Numbered from the stretch's first letter, positions 27,248 to 36,602 are shown. The stretch is DNA of 64,000 nt from Clostridia bacterium (GCA_017397845.1 JAFQHU010000003.1:310001-374000), one strand, 5' to 3'. Notes: generated by a model from the sequence alone, not told the origin. Made by a program: numbers and translations.

Positions 27248-28258
27248 TTATCTTAATGATTTATCATATGGTACGCCGGATGCCTTCGGTGCTCTTGAGC
27301 TTTTCGAGGTAAAAGCCAGAACAATAAGCGTGATTACATATGGTAGCATACGGTAAAAATTTGTACTCAGACCAATTTCAGCTAAAGCATATACACCGTC
27401 ACCGTTTATATCGATGGTTGAATAGGCAGCGGCAACGCATTTGAAAAGTCCGAAAATAAAAGCTGTAACCGCAATACTCCAAGGGTTCCAATTCCCGAAA
27501 ATCATTACAGCAAGAGCAAGAAAGCCGAAGCCAGCCACATCACCCGTTGAAGAGCAGTTTGCTGTGGTAAGTGCGAAAACGAAACCGCCTATCCCTGCAA
27601 GTGCGCCCGAAATTGTGGTCCCCGCATATCGCATTTTCAGAACGTTTATACCTACTGAATCTGCCGCCTGAGGATTTTCACCGCAGGCACGAAGGCGTAA
27701 TCCGAATCTTGTTTTATACATTATAACAGAAAGCACTATAAAAAGTCCAATACAAATATAAGTTGTTAAATAATTTTTTACTAAAAATGTATTTTCAAAA
27801 AAATTCAGTTCTTCTGTTTTAGAAAAGCCAAAAGTGCTTCTTTTGAGCATAAACCAGCTTGCCGCATCACCCTCAGACATGGTAAGAACATTCTGATTAA
27901 CCAAAACATTGGTAGCAAAAAGAACAAAACCCGGAGCAAGCATATTAAGAGCTGTGCCGCCTATCGTCTGATTTGCACGAAGATTTATTGCTGCGTAAGA
28001 CAGAAGAAGAGAAAACACAGCTCCCGCCGCAGCACAAACAAGCATGGTGAGCAGCATCAGACCCTGTGCCTGTTCTCTCTCAAAAGTATCCGTATCCTGC
28101 ATTATTTTGATAAAAAGAACACCCACAAAGGCACCGAATATCATTATACCTTCAAGTGCCAGATTTACTATACCGCTTCTTTCGGCACACACACCGGCAA
28201 GTGCCACAATCAGCAGCGGAACAGCATAAGTCAGAGTTTGCTGAATAAGAAATTCCAT
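27248..28258 (-). CDS. Nucleoside ABC transporter permease (NupQ/BmpC type)
   Basis: A 336-residue permease of the branched-chain/ribose permease superfamily with about nine helices. GVCAERSGIVNLALEGIMIFGAF near the N-terminus and LRACGENPQAADSVGINVLKMRY near 195 are the conserved hallmarks of the simple-sugar/nucleoside permease family. It overlaps the upstream permease gene by one base. It should form the inner membrane channel with the next permease. Confidence 0.92.
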   Translation of the reverse strand: MEFLIQQTLTYAVPLLIVALAGVCAERSGIVNLALEGIMIFGAFVGVLFIKIMQDTDTFEREQAQGLMLLTMLVCAAAGAVFSLLLSYAAINLRANQTIGGTALNMLAPGFVLFATNVLVNQNVLTMSEGDAASWFMLKRSTFGFSKTEELNFFENTFLVKNYLTTYICIGLFIVLSVIMYKTRFGLRLRACGENPQAADSVGINVLKMRYAGTTISGALAGIGGFVFALTTANCSSTGDVAGFGFLALAVMIFGNWNPWSIAVTAFIFGLFKCVAAAYSTIDINGDGVYALAEIGLSTNFYRMLPYVITLIVLAFTSKSSRAPKASGVPYDKSLR

Positions 28259-29535
28259 TATGCACCGTCTCCTTCCTCTGACTGAATATGAGCCTGGGTA
28301 ATTATTTCTTCATCTGAATGTGTGTTTTCATCGGCAGACGAAGCTTTTCTCCTGAGTATTTTTTTATCCGATGAGATAAAATTTTTTATTACAAGTGAAA
28401 ATGCACTGAGATATACGATAATACCGATAATGATATCAGTTATATATTCATTATATGAAGTCAGGTTTTTAAGCTGTTGTCCTGCAACGGAAAGAACGGA
28501 CATAAACGAACCGGTAAATATTACCGCTATCGGATTATTGCTCGCAAGAAGCGCAATCGGTATGCCGTTAAAGCCTTCTGTAGGTAACGACTGATAAGTT
28601 GACCAAAAAAACTCCGTGTTGCCCGAAAGATAGTAAAGAGCAGCACCGCCGCCTGACAAAGCACCGGCAAACGCCATCGAAAAAACTATCATCCTTTTAC
28701 TTTTAATTCCCGCATACTCTGCCGCATCCTTATTATATCCGCACGCTTTCATTTCATATCCCAAAACTGTTTTAGTTATAATTATATAAACAAGAATCGC
28801 AAAAATTACAGCTATAAAAAAACCGCCGTTAACTTGCGAACCCGGAAATATCCTATCAAGACCGAATTTAGCCGTTGCCACTCCGTTGGCTGTCGTTTTC
28901 ATAATGAAACCAACCTTACCCGACTCACCGCCGTTACGCAAGGTACTGTTTTCAAAAATCCATGTTACTCCGTTTGCTGCAATCCAGTTAGTCATGATAC
29001 ATGCTAAAACCTCATTTATTCGAAGATATGCTTTTAATATACCCGGTATGGCACCCCACAAAGCACCCGCTGCCATACCACCGACAAAAGCGATAATCCA
29101 AATTGCAAAAGGAGGAATTATATACCCCGGAATTTTAAGTGCCAAAATTAATGTTGCTGCCGTACCGGCCAGATACTGACCGGGAGCTCCAATATTGAAC
29201 AGTCCTGTTTTGAAAGCTACCGCAACCGAAAGACCGGTCATTATTACAGGTGTCGCTCTAAAAAGGAGGTTACCTATATTTACAGGATTAAATCCGAAAA
29301 CAAGCTCTCCAAAAGCATCTCTTCCTTTATTGAATACACCGAAGAATATAAGCTTAAGTCCTTCAATGCCGCCCTTAAGTCCGATGTCAGAATTAAAAAC
29401 CGACACAAGCATTATAATAATCCCTCCAACTGCAAGACCTGTTGCAATTGAAAGCAAAGATGCAAGAGCAGTTTTTGTTCCGTCCTTTGAATATACATGC
29501 TTTATCTTTGATCTGATTTCATGATTTTTGCTCAT
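28258..29535 (-). CDS. Nucleoside ABC transporter permease (NupP/BmpB type)
   Basis: A 425-residue permease with about ten helices. LFNIGAPGQYLAGTAATLIL (about 108-127) and YEMKACGYNKDAAEYAGIKSKR (split around 245) are family marks. An unusual hydrophilic tail of some 45 residues (KKILRRKASSADENTHSDEE...) is cytosolic by prediction. It overlaps the ATP-binding gene by 17 bp and the second permease gene by 1 bp, so the three are translationally coupled. Confidence 0.92.
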   Translation of the reverse strand: MSKNHEIRSKIKHVYSKDGTKTALASLLSIATGLAVGGIIIMLVSVFNSDIGLKGGIEGLKLIFFGVFNKGRDAFGELVFGFNPVNIGNLLFRATPVIMTGLSVAVAFKTGLFNIGAPGQYLAGTAATLILALKIPGYIIPPFAIWIIAFVGGMAAGALWGAIPGILKAYLRINEVLACIMTNWIAANGVTWIFENSTLRNGGESGKVGFIMKTTANGVATAKFGLDRIFPGSQVNGGFFIAVIFAILVYIIITKTVLGYEMKACGYNKDAAEYAGIKSKRMIVFSMAFAGALSGGGAALYYLSGNTEFFWSTYQSLPTEGFNGIPIALLASNNPIAVIFTGSFMSVLSVAGQQLKNLTSYNEYITDIIIGIIVYLSAFSLVIKNFISSDKKILRRKASSADENTHSDEEIITQAHIQSEEGDGA

Positions 29536-31072
29536 CGGAATCGCTCTCCTCTTTTCTTTTGGTGCCCGCCATATAAAGTCCCAATTCAGAAACTGTGGTT
29601 TTATCCGGATAAAACTCCCCTGCTATTTCGCCCTCATAAATTACGAGTATTCTGTCGGAAACATTCATTACTTCTTCAAGTTCAAAGGATACAAGAAGTA
29701 TCGCCTTTCCCTCATCTCTTTTTTTTACGAGCTCACGATGTATATTTTCTATAGCACCGACATCAAGACCTCTCGTCGGCTGAACAGCAATTATCAAAGG
29801 CTGATTTCTGTCAAGTTCTCTGGCGATAACCGCTTTTTGCTGATTACCGCCGGACATGCTCCTTGTAAGAGTTACCGGACCCTGATTTGAACGTATGTCA
29901 AACAAATCAATAAGATCAGTTGCGTATTTTCTGACTGCCGAATTTTTTATAAAGCCTTTTTGTTGAAACTCTTCTTCAAAATAACGCTGAAGCACGCAGT
30001 TATTCTCCAAAGAAAAATCAAGAACCAATCCGTGTTTATGTCTGTCCTCAGGTATATGACTTATACCCGATTGAAGTTTTTTTCGTACTGAGAAATCTGT
30101 AATATCTTCATCACATAAAAATATTCTGCCACCGCTTATTTTTTCGAGACCTGTAATACCTTTGATTAACTCTGACTGACCGTTACCGTCGATGCCGGCA
30201 ATCGCCAATATTTCACCGCTTTTTACCTCAAATGAAACTCCGTTGACAGCACCTTTGCCCGAATTTTTCCCTCCGACAGACAGGTTTTCAACCCTCAAAA
30301 CAGAATGCTTCGGTTTTGCTTTTTCTTTTTTTACCGAAAGTTCAACGGGTCTGCCTACCATCATTTCTGAAAGTTCTTCTTTTGTCGTTTCCTTGGTTTC
30401 AACTGTTCCTATATACTTTCCTTTTCTTATAACACTCACTCTGTCTGAAACTGACATAATTTCATTAAGCTTATGAGTTATAAAGAGGATGGATTTTCCT
30501 TCTTGGGCAAATTTACGCATAATATTCATCAGTTCGGCGGTTTCCTGAGGAGTAAGTACAGCAGTCGGTTCGTCAAAAATCAATATTTCGTTATCTCTGT
30601 AGAGCATTTTAAGTATTTCCACTCTTTGCTGCATACCGACACTGATATCTTCTATTTTTTTATGAAGGTCAATTTTGAGCGAGTACCTTTCGCTTAATTC
30701 CGTCACTTTACTTTCTACAGCTTTCCTTTCAATAAAACCGACTTTCGTTGTCTCTGCACCGAGAATAATATTATCTAACACCGTAAATACATCTATCAGC
30801 TTAAAATGCTGATGGACCATTCCTATTCCAAGTGCCGTCGCATCATTCGGTCCATATATTTTAACAGGCTTACCGTTCTTTTTTATTACACCCTTTTCAG
30901 GCTGATACATTCCGAAAAGAACAGACATAAGTGTACTTTTACCCGCGCCGTTTTCACCTAAAAGTGCATGAATTTCTCCTTTTTTAAGCTGAAGAGTTAT
31001 ATTATCATTGGCAATTATACCGGGAAATTCCTTTGTAATTCCCACCATTTCAATTATGTATTCCCCGCTCAT
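29519..31072 (-). CDS. Nucleoside ABC transporter ATP-binding protein (NupO/BmpA-system)
   Basis: A 517-residue duplicated ATPase of the simple-sugar/nucleoside uptake type. The first domain has Walker A GENGAGKST (39-47), ISVGMQQRVEILKML and LIFDEPTAVL; the second has a degenerate Walker A GIDGNGQSE near 295, TRSMSGGNQQKAVIARELDR and IIAVQPTRGLDVGA. It drives the two permeases. The substrate-binding BMP lipoprotein that completes such systems is not in the window. Confidence 0.93.
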   Translation of the reverse strand: MSGEYIIEMVGITKEFPGIIANDNITLQLKKGEIHALLGENGAGKSTLMSVLFGMYQPEKGVIKKNGKPVKIYGPNDATALGIGMVHQHFKLIDVFTVLDNIILGAETTKVGFIERKAVESKVTELSERYSLKIDLHKKIEDISVGMQQRVEILKMLYRDNEILIFDEPTAVLTPQETAELMNIMRKFAQEGKSILFITHKLNEIMSVSDRVSVIRKGKYIGTVETKETTKEELSEMMVGRPVELSVKKEKAKPKHSVLRVENLSVGGKNSGKGAVNGVSFEVKSGEILAIAGIDGNGQSELIKGITGLEKISGGRIFLCDEDITDFSVRKKLQSGISHIPEDRHKHGLVLDFSLENNCVLQRYFEEEFQQKGFIKNSAVRKYATDLIDLFDIRSNQGPVTLTRSMSGGNQQKAVIARELDRNQPLIIAVQPTRGLDVGAIENIHRELVKKRDEGKAILLVSFELEEVMNVSDRILVIYEGEIAGEFYPDKTTVSELGLYMAGTKRKEESDSDEQKS

Positions 31073-31149
31073 AATAATTCCCGCTTTCTGTAAAACTGTA
31101 TTTTCAAAAGTTATTTTGTCCCTGTCAGTTGTTTTTATGTATAAAAAAA

Positions 31150-31169
31150 GAGTGTTCCGAAGAACACCC
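31150..31169 (-). terminator. Terminator after the condensation-domain gene
   Basis: GTGTTC / GAACAC stem extended by GGGTG/CACTC-type pairs with a TTCG loop and a seven-T run on the minus strand, 8 bp past the gene end. Confidence 0.8.
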
Positions 31170-31176
31170 GTAAAAA

Positions 31177-32460
31177 TTATGAATTTTTAAGTTTGCAAAC
31201 ACTTTCCTCATACAAGTCAAAGAAACGCTCAACTATTCGTTTATCATCATCATTACCTCTGACACACATGGAAAGAGTAATAACATTTTTCATCGAGGTA
31301 GCCGAAAGCAGGACATACGGCTTATACTTTACCGCACCCGTCATAAAGCCGTCAGTAGGCTCATGACCCTCCAAAGCAAGCGCTTTATGGTCAAGAATTC
31401 CGATATTACTCATTGCGAGAAGCGGATTAGAATATCCGATTTTGATAATTTCTTCACTTACAGCATGAGGCAAAATTTTATAACCGAAGCGCAGAAGCGG
31501 CAATCCGTAAAGCCCCATAAATTTATCTTTTTTGAAAAGATTTGCAGAATTTACGACATATTTCAGCGTTTCAATTATATCATCTCCCAAACGTGGGATT
31601 CTGCATTGCATAAAAGCTGTATGGTTTGTGATACCCTGTTCTGAGCTGTCTTTGATATGACGGCGCAGATCAATGGCGCAGGAAATGGTAACACTGTCGT
31701 CGGGATCATAAGAGGCAAGCTTATAAAGTGCGTCAAAGTAAGCCGCAACAAGTACATCGTTTAATGTTGCACCGTATTTTTTACCGATTTGCTTAAGTGC
31801 AAAAAAATCATCTTCAGAAATCTTTCTGCGTGCAATAAAGCTTTTATCCTCTGCTCTGTCCTCAGTGAGAGGAAATTTGTGATCATCCTTTGCACAGACA
31901 TTTTTATAAAGATTCCTTGCCATTTTTTTCTGAGCGGGAGTAAAATCACCGTAAACCGATTCGTAAGAACGTGAACCTTCCTTGAAATTAAGAGGCAATA
32001 TTCCGTGCTCTACATAATCGTTATAGTTTTTGCAAAAAGCAGAGATAAAATATTTGAAATCACCGCCATCCATGCACATATGATTTTCCACAAAACAAAG
32101 TGTGGTTTTTCCGCCGTGATAAAACACGCCAACCTTCATTTGTAAATCGCTTTCGGGAGGTATGTACTGTGTAAGGAAAGAGTCAACCTCTCTTTCAACT
32201 TCACTGTCATCAATATTTTTAAGAGTGATGGCATCATCAATATCATAGGGCTTTACTTCCCAATAAGGTCTTACCTTATTGTCAACAAAGCTCGAATGAA
32301 AAACAGGAGCCTTTTCAAAAAAACATATAAGCACGGTTCTGAAAGCTTCAAAGTTTATTTCATAATCATAATGAAGCTCAAGATGTACCATTCTGTCATT
32401 GAAGTCACGGAAAAGATAATGCATCTTGTCCCATAGTTCGGCATTTAATCTTCGCTCCAT
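31177..32460 (-). CDS. Condensation/acyltransferase-fold protein
   Basis: A 427-residue protein with the CoA-dependent-acyltransferase fold shared by NRPS condensation domains, PapA and alcohol acetyltransferases. The catalytic HxxxDG is present as HMCMDGG near residue 125, and DLRRHIKD (about 275) resembles the DFGWG/ RR region in its second half. No adenylation or carrier domain is near, so it is stand-alone and probably acylates a small alcohol, amine or lipid. It overlaps the upstream membrane-protein gene by 16 bp. Substrate unknown. Confidence 0.7.
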   Translation of the reverse strand: MERRLNAELWDKMHYLFRDFNDRMVHLELHYDYEINFEAFRTVLICFFEKAPVFHSSFVDNKVRPYWEVKPYDIDDAITLKNIDDSEVEREVDSFLTQYIPPESDLQMKVGVFYHGGKTTLCFVENHMCMDGGDFKYFISAFCKNYNDYVEHGILPLNFKEGSRSYESVYGDFTPAQKKMARNLYKNVCAKDDHKFPLTEDRAEDKSFIARRKISEDDFFALKQIGKKYGATLNDVLVAAYFDALYKLASYDPDDSVTISCAIDLRRHIKDSSEQGITNHTAFMQCRIPRLGDDIIETLKYVVNSANLFKKDKFMGLYGLPLLRFGYKILPHAVSEEIIKIGYSNPLLAMSNIGILDHKALALEGHEPTDGFMTGAVKYKPYVLLSATSMKNVITLSMCVRGNDDDKRIVERFFDLYEESVCKLKNS

Positions 32461-33248
32461 GCATCTTCCTCCTCTTTAACTTTCGTGCCGGAAACAAGTC
32501 TGACGGCAACAACGACAAAATCAACCAAAATACCAAAAAGAATAAGTAACCATCCGGGATGCCACGGCAACACCTTTGCTACACCCAAAACAACATAAAA
32601 CAAAGTAAAAATTACGGGAATATAAAGGAGAATACTGAAAATTCCTGTCTTTTTATTAAATTTATAGGAAAGAAGCATATCAAATATCATAGCAAAAGGA
32701 ACGGAAAGTATAAATATAATCCAATTACCCGAAACGGGAACAATCACAGTAGTAAAAAGGAACATGTATACGGCAATCAGAAAAACGGCAAACATACAAA
32801 GAATACGTGATATTAAACCGAATTTCCCGGATTTTTTTGTCAGTTTTCCGGAAACAGTTACGAAAATTAAAACAAGCACCGCAAAAATTCCGCCGAGAAG
32901 AAGCATCCAGCTTTTATTCCATGCACCCGTAAGGAAACTCACTGCAAGATAAAGGCAAACCGCTCCGAAAATGCCGCCTAAAGCTCCGACAGTCATAAGC
33001 GAGCCTGTTTTCGTTTTCTTGCTGACTGTAGCTTTTTCCTTCATCGATGCTTTATAATTTTTTACAAGATCAGGGTATTCATCCATAATAATGGCACAGA
33101 TGATTTTATCATCCTTTAGACCGGCAGCGACAAGCTCGTTTGCCCTTTCTGTCATCTTTGCGATAAGCTTTTGTTTATACAGATAAAGAGATTCTGTCTC
33201 CTTCATATTTTCAAAGGATTTTTCAATATATTCGAGAAAATTGTTCAT
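32445..33248 (-). CDS. Membrane protein with N-terminal cytosolic helical domain
   Basis: A 267-residue protein of unknown function. Residues 1-75 form a charged, helical domain (FLEYIEKSFENMKETESLYLYKQKLI... split) resembling permease-prefix domains, followed by six hydrophobic segments from about 83 to 255 and a short acidic tail. It is translationally coupled to the condensation-fold gene (16-bp overlap), suggesting a joint role at the membrane, perhaps in making or placing an acylated product; that link is inferred from coupling only. Confidence 0.65.
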   Translation of the reverse strand: MNNFLEYIEKSFENMKETESLYLYKQKLIAKMTERANELVAAGLKDDKIICAIIMDEYPDLVKNYKASMKEKATVSKKTKTGSLMTVGALGGIFGAVCLYLAVSFLTGAWNKSWMLLLGGIFAVLVLIFVTVSGKLTKKSGKFGLISRILCMFAVFLIAVYMFLFTTVIVPVSGNWIIFILSVPFAMIFDMLLSYKFNKKTGIFSILLYIPVIFTLFYVVLGVAKVLPWHPGWLLILFGILVDFVVVAVRLVSGTKVKEEEDAWSED

Positions 33249-33345
33249 AATAATCCCCCTCTTTTTTTATTTTATTTTACAGCATCATTTATTCTATGTA
33301 AAGCTATTTAAATAAAGTTTAATTAATTGTTTTAAAAAAAGAAAA

Positions 33346-33367
33346 TCCCACGGCAAAAACCGCGGGA
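33346..33367 (-). terminator. Terminator of the 48-residue peptide gene
   Basis: Stem TCCCACGG / CCGCGGGA (one mismatch) lies 18 bp past the peptide stop codon and is followed on the minus strand by an A/T run ending in seven T. Confidence 0.75.
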
Positions 33368-33384
33368 CTGAGAAAAGTTGCAAA

Positions 33385-33531
33385 TCAAACTGTTTCTGCT
33401 TCTTTATCTTCGAGAGCTGCATTATAATCGTCAATAAGACCCTGAACAACTGCGGTGTCAGCACCGAAAGCTGTAAGAAGATCAAGGATTAAGTTTAAAA
33501 TCTGAAGATAAAGTTTGCCGATAAATTCCAT
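33385..33531 (-). CDS. Small amphipathic peptide, 48 residues
   Basis: An open frame too short for ordinary calling but well supported: AAGGAGG lies 8-9 bases before the ATG, a consensus promoter is upstream and a terminator downstream. It begins MEFIGKLYLQILNLI, continues as a hydrophobic helix ending LLTAFG, then an acidic tail (LEDKEAETV). There is no signal peptide or Cys. It lies directly downstream of the secreted 133-residue gene on the same strand. It resembles the peptides at 42961-43639 in size, helix and closing FG. Function unknown. Confidence 0.8.
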   Translation of the reverse strand: MEFIGKLYLQILNLILDLLTAFGADTAVVQGLIDDYNAALEDKEAETV

Positions 33532-33561
33532 TTTATAGTCCTCCTTAAATTTAGTATCTCA

Positions 33562-33590
33562 ATTTTAACCCATTGTTATCTTTTTGTCAA
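33562..33590 (-). promoter_or_regulatory. Sigma-A promoter of the 48-residue peptide
   Basis: Minus strand TTGACA (33585-33590), 17-bp spacer, TAAAAT (33562-33567), about 31 bp before the ATG. Confidence 0.85.
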
Positions 33591-33669
33591 TAGAAAAAAT
33601 TTATTAAATCAGATATTAAATTTTTCTTAATCAAATACGTAAATTTATTTCATTTTTATTAAAAGATAA

Positions 33670-33692
33670 ACAGCATCCCGAAAGGATGCTGT
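33670..33692 (-). terminator. Terminator of the secreted 133-residue gene
   Basis: Nine-bp stem ACAGCATCC / GGATGCTGT with CGAAA loop, then TTTATC on the minus strand, 20 bp past the stop codon. Confidence 0.85.
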
Positions 33693-33711
33693 AATCATTA
33701 TGTAATAAATT

Positions 33712-34113
33712 TTATGCCACTATAGGTGCTGTAGTTTCTGCCTCAGGTGCTTCAGTAACATCCTCTGTCTGTTCACCGTTCTGAGCATCCATAATCATAT
33801 CCACGATAGCATCGATAATGTAATCACCCATATCTTTGTCAACGAGACCGAAGATTTTGGCAACCTTAAGGAAAACATTAACGAGCTTAAGAGCGATCTT
33901 TGCAAATTTGAATGCAGGACCTACAGTCCAGAAAGGAAGGTCAAGAAGCCAATCGTATTCACCCAAATCAGGTACAACAGTTTCAGGTGTGTTTTCTGTT
34001 TCGGGTGCTGTGGTTTCTGTTCCTGCCTCAGGAGCTGCTTCTGTGGCGAAAGCAACAGTAACGAATGAGAACATCATTAAAATTGCAAGGAAAATTGAAA
34101 TAAGTTTTTTCAT
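33712..34113 (-). CDS. Small secreted protein with amphipathic helix
   Basis: A 133-residue exported protein. A signal peptide (1-24, MKKLISIFLAILMMFSF...AFA) is followed by a Thr/Pro/Glu-rich linker (ETTAPETENTPET), a central hydrophobic/amphipathic region whose helix ends KVAKIFGLVDKDMGD, and a second acidic Thr-rich tail. No domain is recognised. AGGAGG precedes the start and a sigma-A promoter with 17-bp spacing lies upstream, so high expression is predicted. The next gene downstream is the free 48-residue peptide. It may be a surface peptide or regulator; its role is not known. Confidence 0.8.
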   Translation of the reverse strand: MKKLISIFLAILMMFSFVTVAFATEAAPEAGTETTAPETENTPETVVPDLGEYDWLLDLPFWTVGPAFKFAKIALKLVNVFLKVAKIFGLVDKDMGDYIIDAIVDMIMDAQNGEQTEDVTEAPEAETTAPIVA

Positions 34114-34143
34114 TTTAAAAACCTCCTAATATTTGGTACTTTC

Positions 34144-34172
34144 AGTATATAATCAATTGAAGGTTTTGTCAA
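34144..34172 (-). promoter_or_regulatory. Sigma-A promoter of the secreted 133-residue gene
   Basis: Minus strand TTGACA (34167-34172), 17-bp spacer, TATACT (34144-34149). Confidence 0.85.
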
Positions 34173-34195
34173 TATTTTTAATGAAAATAATATGA

Positions 34196-34567
34196 TTATT
34201 TAAGCTCTTTAAGTATATCCTTAACCGCATCAACAAACTGTTCCTTTTTTTCCCCGTCGAGACTTCTGTATGCCATAAGAATAAACTTTTCATTTCTCGA
34301 TATTTCATTCAGGCCGTCGAGGCTTTCTCTGACTTTATCAGAGCGACTTGCGACCTTGAGTTCGGGGCAGTTTTTTTCCACACCGAAAAGATATCCTACC
34401 GTGACATTAAAAATATCGCAGAGCTTTACAATATTTTCTTTGGACGGGGTGCTTTTACCCGCCTCATAAAAAGTGTAGGTGCTTCTGTCCACACCGAGAA
34501 TGTCAGCTACTTCCTGCTGTGTAAGCTTAAAACTTTTTCTTAATATCCTGAGATTATCTGCAAGCAT
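34196..34567 (-). CDS. XRE-family transcriptional regulator
   Basis: A 123-residue regulator with a standard Cro/CI helix-turn-helix at 4-60 (LRKSFKLTQQEVADILGVDR, then YEAGKSTPSKENIVKLCDIF split) and a short C-terminal dimerization helix. No ligand domain. It lies just upstream, on the same strand, of the secreted-protein gene, whose promoter is 24 bp past its stop, so it could act on that locus, but no operator is evident. AAAGGAGAATTAAC ribosome binding site. Confidence 0.88.
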   Translation of the reverse strand: MLADNLRILRKSFKLTQQEVADILGVDRSTYTFYEAGKSTPSKENIVKLCDIFNVTVGYLFGVEKNCPELKVASRSDKVRESLDGLNEISRNEKFILMAYRSLDGEKKEQFVDAVKDILKELK

Positions 34568-34648
34568 GTTAATTCTCCTTTGATTGATTTTTTGACATTA
34601 TAGCATATGAAGTGAAAAAAATCAACACAAATCGACAAAAAACTTCAC

Positions 34649-36487
34649 TTAATCAGACTCATTGAAATACAAATAAATATTCTCAGCATCCCTGATACTT
34701 ATGCCTTTGACGGATTTCAGAGTTTCACGGTCAGCAGTTCTTATTGCTGAAAGAGTTTTAAAATGCTTTAAAAGAATTGTTGCCTTTTTTTCACCAATCC
34801 CTTGTATTTTTGTGAGTGAAAGGACGAGACTGTTTTTACTGTGTTTTGTTTTATGGTAAGTTATCGCAAAACGGTGCACCTCTTCCTGTATAGAAGAAAT
34901 GAGAGTGAACACTCGTCTCCCGGAGTTTATAGATATTTCCTGACCCTCGTCGGTTATTGCTCTGGTGCGATGTTTTGAATCTTTTACCATGCCGAAAACA
35001 GGAATATCCAATCCGAACGCATCTATTATCGGTTTGACGGCACTTACCTGTCCCTGACCGCCGTCAAGAAGAATAAGGTCAGGCAATTTTCCGAAACCTT
35101 CTTCACTGCCTTCATTTTCAATATAACGGTTAAGCCGACGACTTATCACCTCACGCATGGAGCCGTAATCATCCTGTCCCAAAAAGGATTTTATGGAAAA
35201 ACGCTTATACGCACTTCGCATTGGTCTTGCATCCTTGAAAACAACCATGCCGGCGACATTGTCACTGCCTGCAGTATGAGAAATATCATAAGCTTCTATA
35301 TATTCGGGAGTCTTTTTGAGACCCAACATCTTTTTCAGTTCATCAAGAACAGCCGTATCAGCACCGAAAAAGCCCAAATGTTCACTTAGCTTCTGCGCTG
35401 CATTTGTAAGACACATCTGCACGAGCCTCACTTTATCTCCCCTCTGAGGAATAATAATACTTACCTTTTTGCCTCTTTTCTCTGTGAGCCACTGTGCCAC
35501 CAACTCGATGTCATTTACTTCACCGTCAACAATGATAAGCGGCGGAATCTTTCTGTCAAGAGAATAATATGAGGTAATAAGAGACATTCTTTCATCCGAA
35601 AGCTCCTCACTGGTTTCAAAAATGAAATGTTCGCTGTTTTTCAGCGCACCCTGTTCAAAAGAAAGCACCGACAGACACGCTTTATTACCTCTTTGTGCGA
35701 CAGCAAATACATCCTCATCACCTTCAGAATTAACTACAACCTTTTGTTTTTGTGAAATTCTTTCGATTGCCTTAATACGATCACGAAGCTTTGCAGCTTT
35801 TTCAAAGTCAAGATTTTCCGATGCTTTTTCCATTTCATCACGAAGTTCTTTTACTGCCGAAGCATCCGGATTTTTAAGAAATTCCACAGCACTCTTAAGA
35901 TTTTCTTCATATTCAGCCTGACTTATTTTGCCGGCACAGGGTGCACTGCATCGGGATATGAAGTAGTTAAGGCACGGTCGGGAGCTTTTTATATCTCGCG
36001 GAAACATCTTGTTACAGGTGGGGAGACGGAAAATTTCCGCCGCACGGGAACATGCATTGGTTACGGAATAATTACCGGTATAGGGACCAAGATAATCCGC
36101 ATCGGGATCGTCCTTCCGAAAGCAAGGTGATATCTTTCCCCAAGGACCTTTGGTTATTTTTATATAACTGTAGCCCTTATCGTCTTTGAGCAGAATATTA
36201 TACTTTGGCATATTTTGTTTGATGAGACTGCATTCGAGGACCAACGCTTCAAATTCACTGTCAGTAAGAATATAGTCAAAATCATCCACATGTTCAACCA
36301 TTTTTCTGACTTTGGTGCTGTGACCTCTCTGAGAACCGAAATACTGACTGACACGGTTTTTCAGTTTTTTTGCTTTGCCGATGTAAATAATTTCATTGTC
36401 TTTATTTTTCATTATATATACACCGGGTGTAAGAGGCAGCTTCATAGCCTTACTGCGTAAAATCGGAAGCTTTTTATTTTCAGGCAC
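34649..36487 (-). CDS. uvrC: Excinuclease ABC subunit C
   Basis: Makes the dual incisions of nucleotide excision repair. A GTG start at 36487 is preferred because GGGGGGA sits just upstream; an ATG seven codons earlier is weaker. The 612-residue protein has the GIY-YIG nuclease (about 15-95; PGVYIMKNKDNEIIYIGKAK), a Cys cluster, the UVR helical hairpin near 205-240 (KEASENLDFEKAAKLRDRIKA-like), the RNase H-like C-terminal nuclease (EAYDISHTAG) and tandem HhH at the end (IQGIGEKKATILLKHF). Confidence 0.96.
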   Translation of the reverse strand: MPENKKLPILRSKAMKLPLTPGVYIMKNKDNEIIYIGKAKKLKNRVSQYFGSQRGHSTKVRKMVEHVDDFDYILTDSEFEALVLECSLIKQNMPKYNILLKDDKGYSYIKITKGPWGKISPCFRKDDPDADYLGPYTGNYSVTNACSRAAEIFRLPTCNKMFPRDIKSSRPCLNYFISRCSAPCAGKISQAEYEENLKSAVEFLKNPDASAVKELRDEMEKASENLDFEKAAKLRDRIKAIERISQKQKVVVNSEGDEDVFAVAQRGNKACLSVLSFEQGALKNSEHFIFETSEELSDERMSLITSYYSLDRKIPPLIIVDGEVNDIELVAQWLTEKRGKKVSIIIPQRGDKVRLVQMCLTNAAQKLSEHLGFFGADTAVLDELKKMLGLKKTPEYIEAYDISHTAGSDNVAGMVVFKDARPMRSAYKRFSIKSFLGQDDYGSMREVISRRLNRYIENEGSEEGFGKLPDLILLDGGQGQVSAVKPIIDAFGLDIPVFGMVKDSKHRTRAITDEGQEISINSGRRVFTLISSIQEEVHRFAITYHKTKHSKNSLVLSLTKIQGIGEKKATILLKHFKTLSAIRTADRETLKSVKGISIRDAENIYLYFNESD

Positions 36488-36602
36488 AGAAATCCCCCCT
36501 TTTTTCATATTTATTATACAACCATTTTATCATATAAAAAAATCAAAAACAATAATAAGAATATTTATTTGTTGATTTTCAGATGATAATAATATATAAT
36601 AA

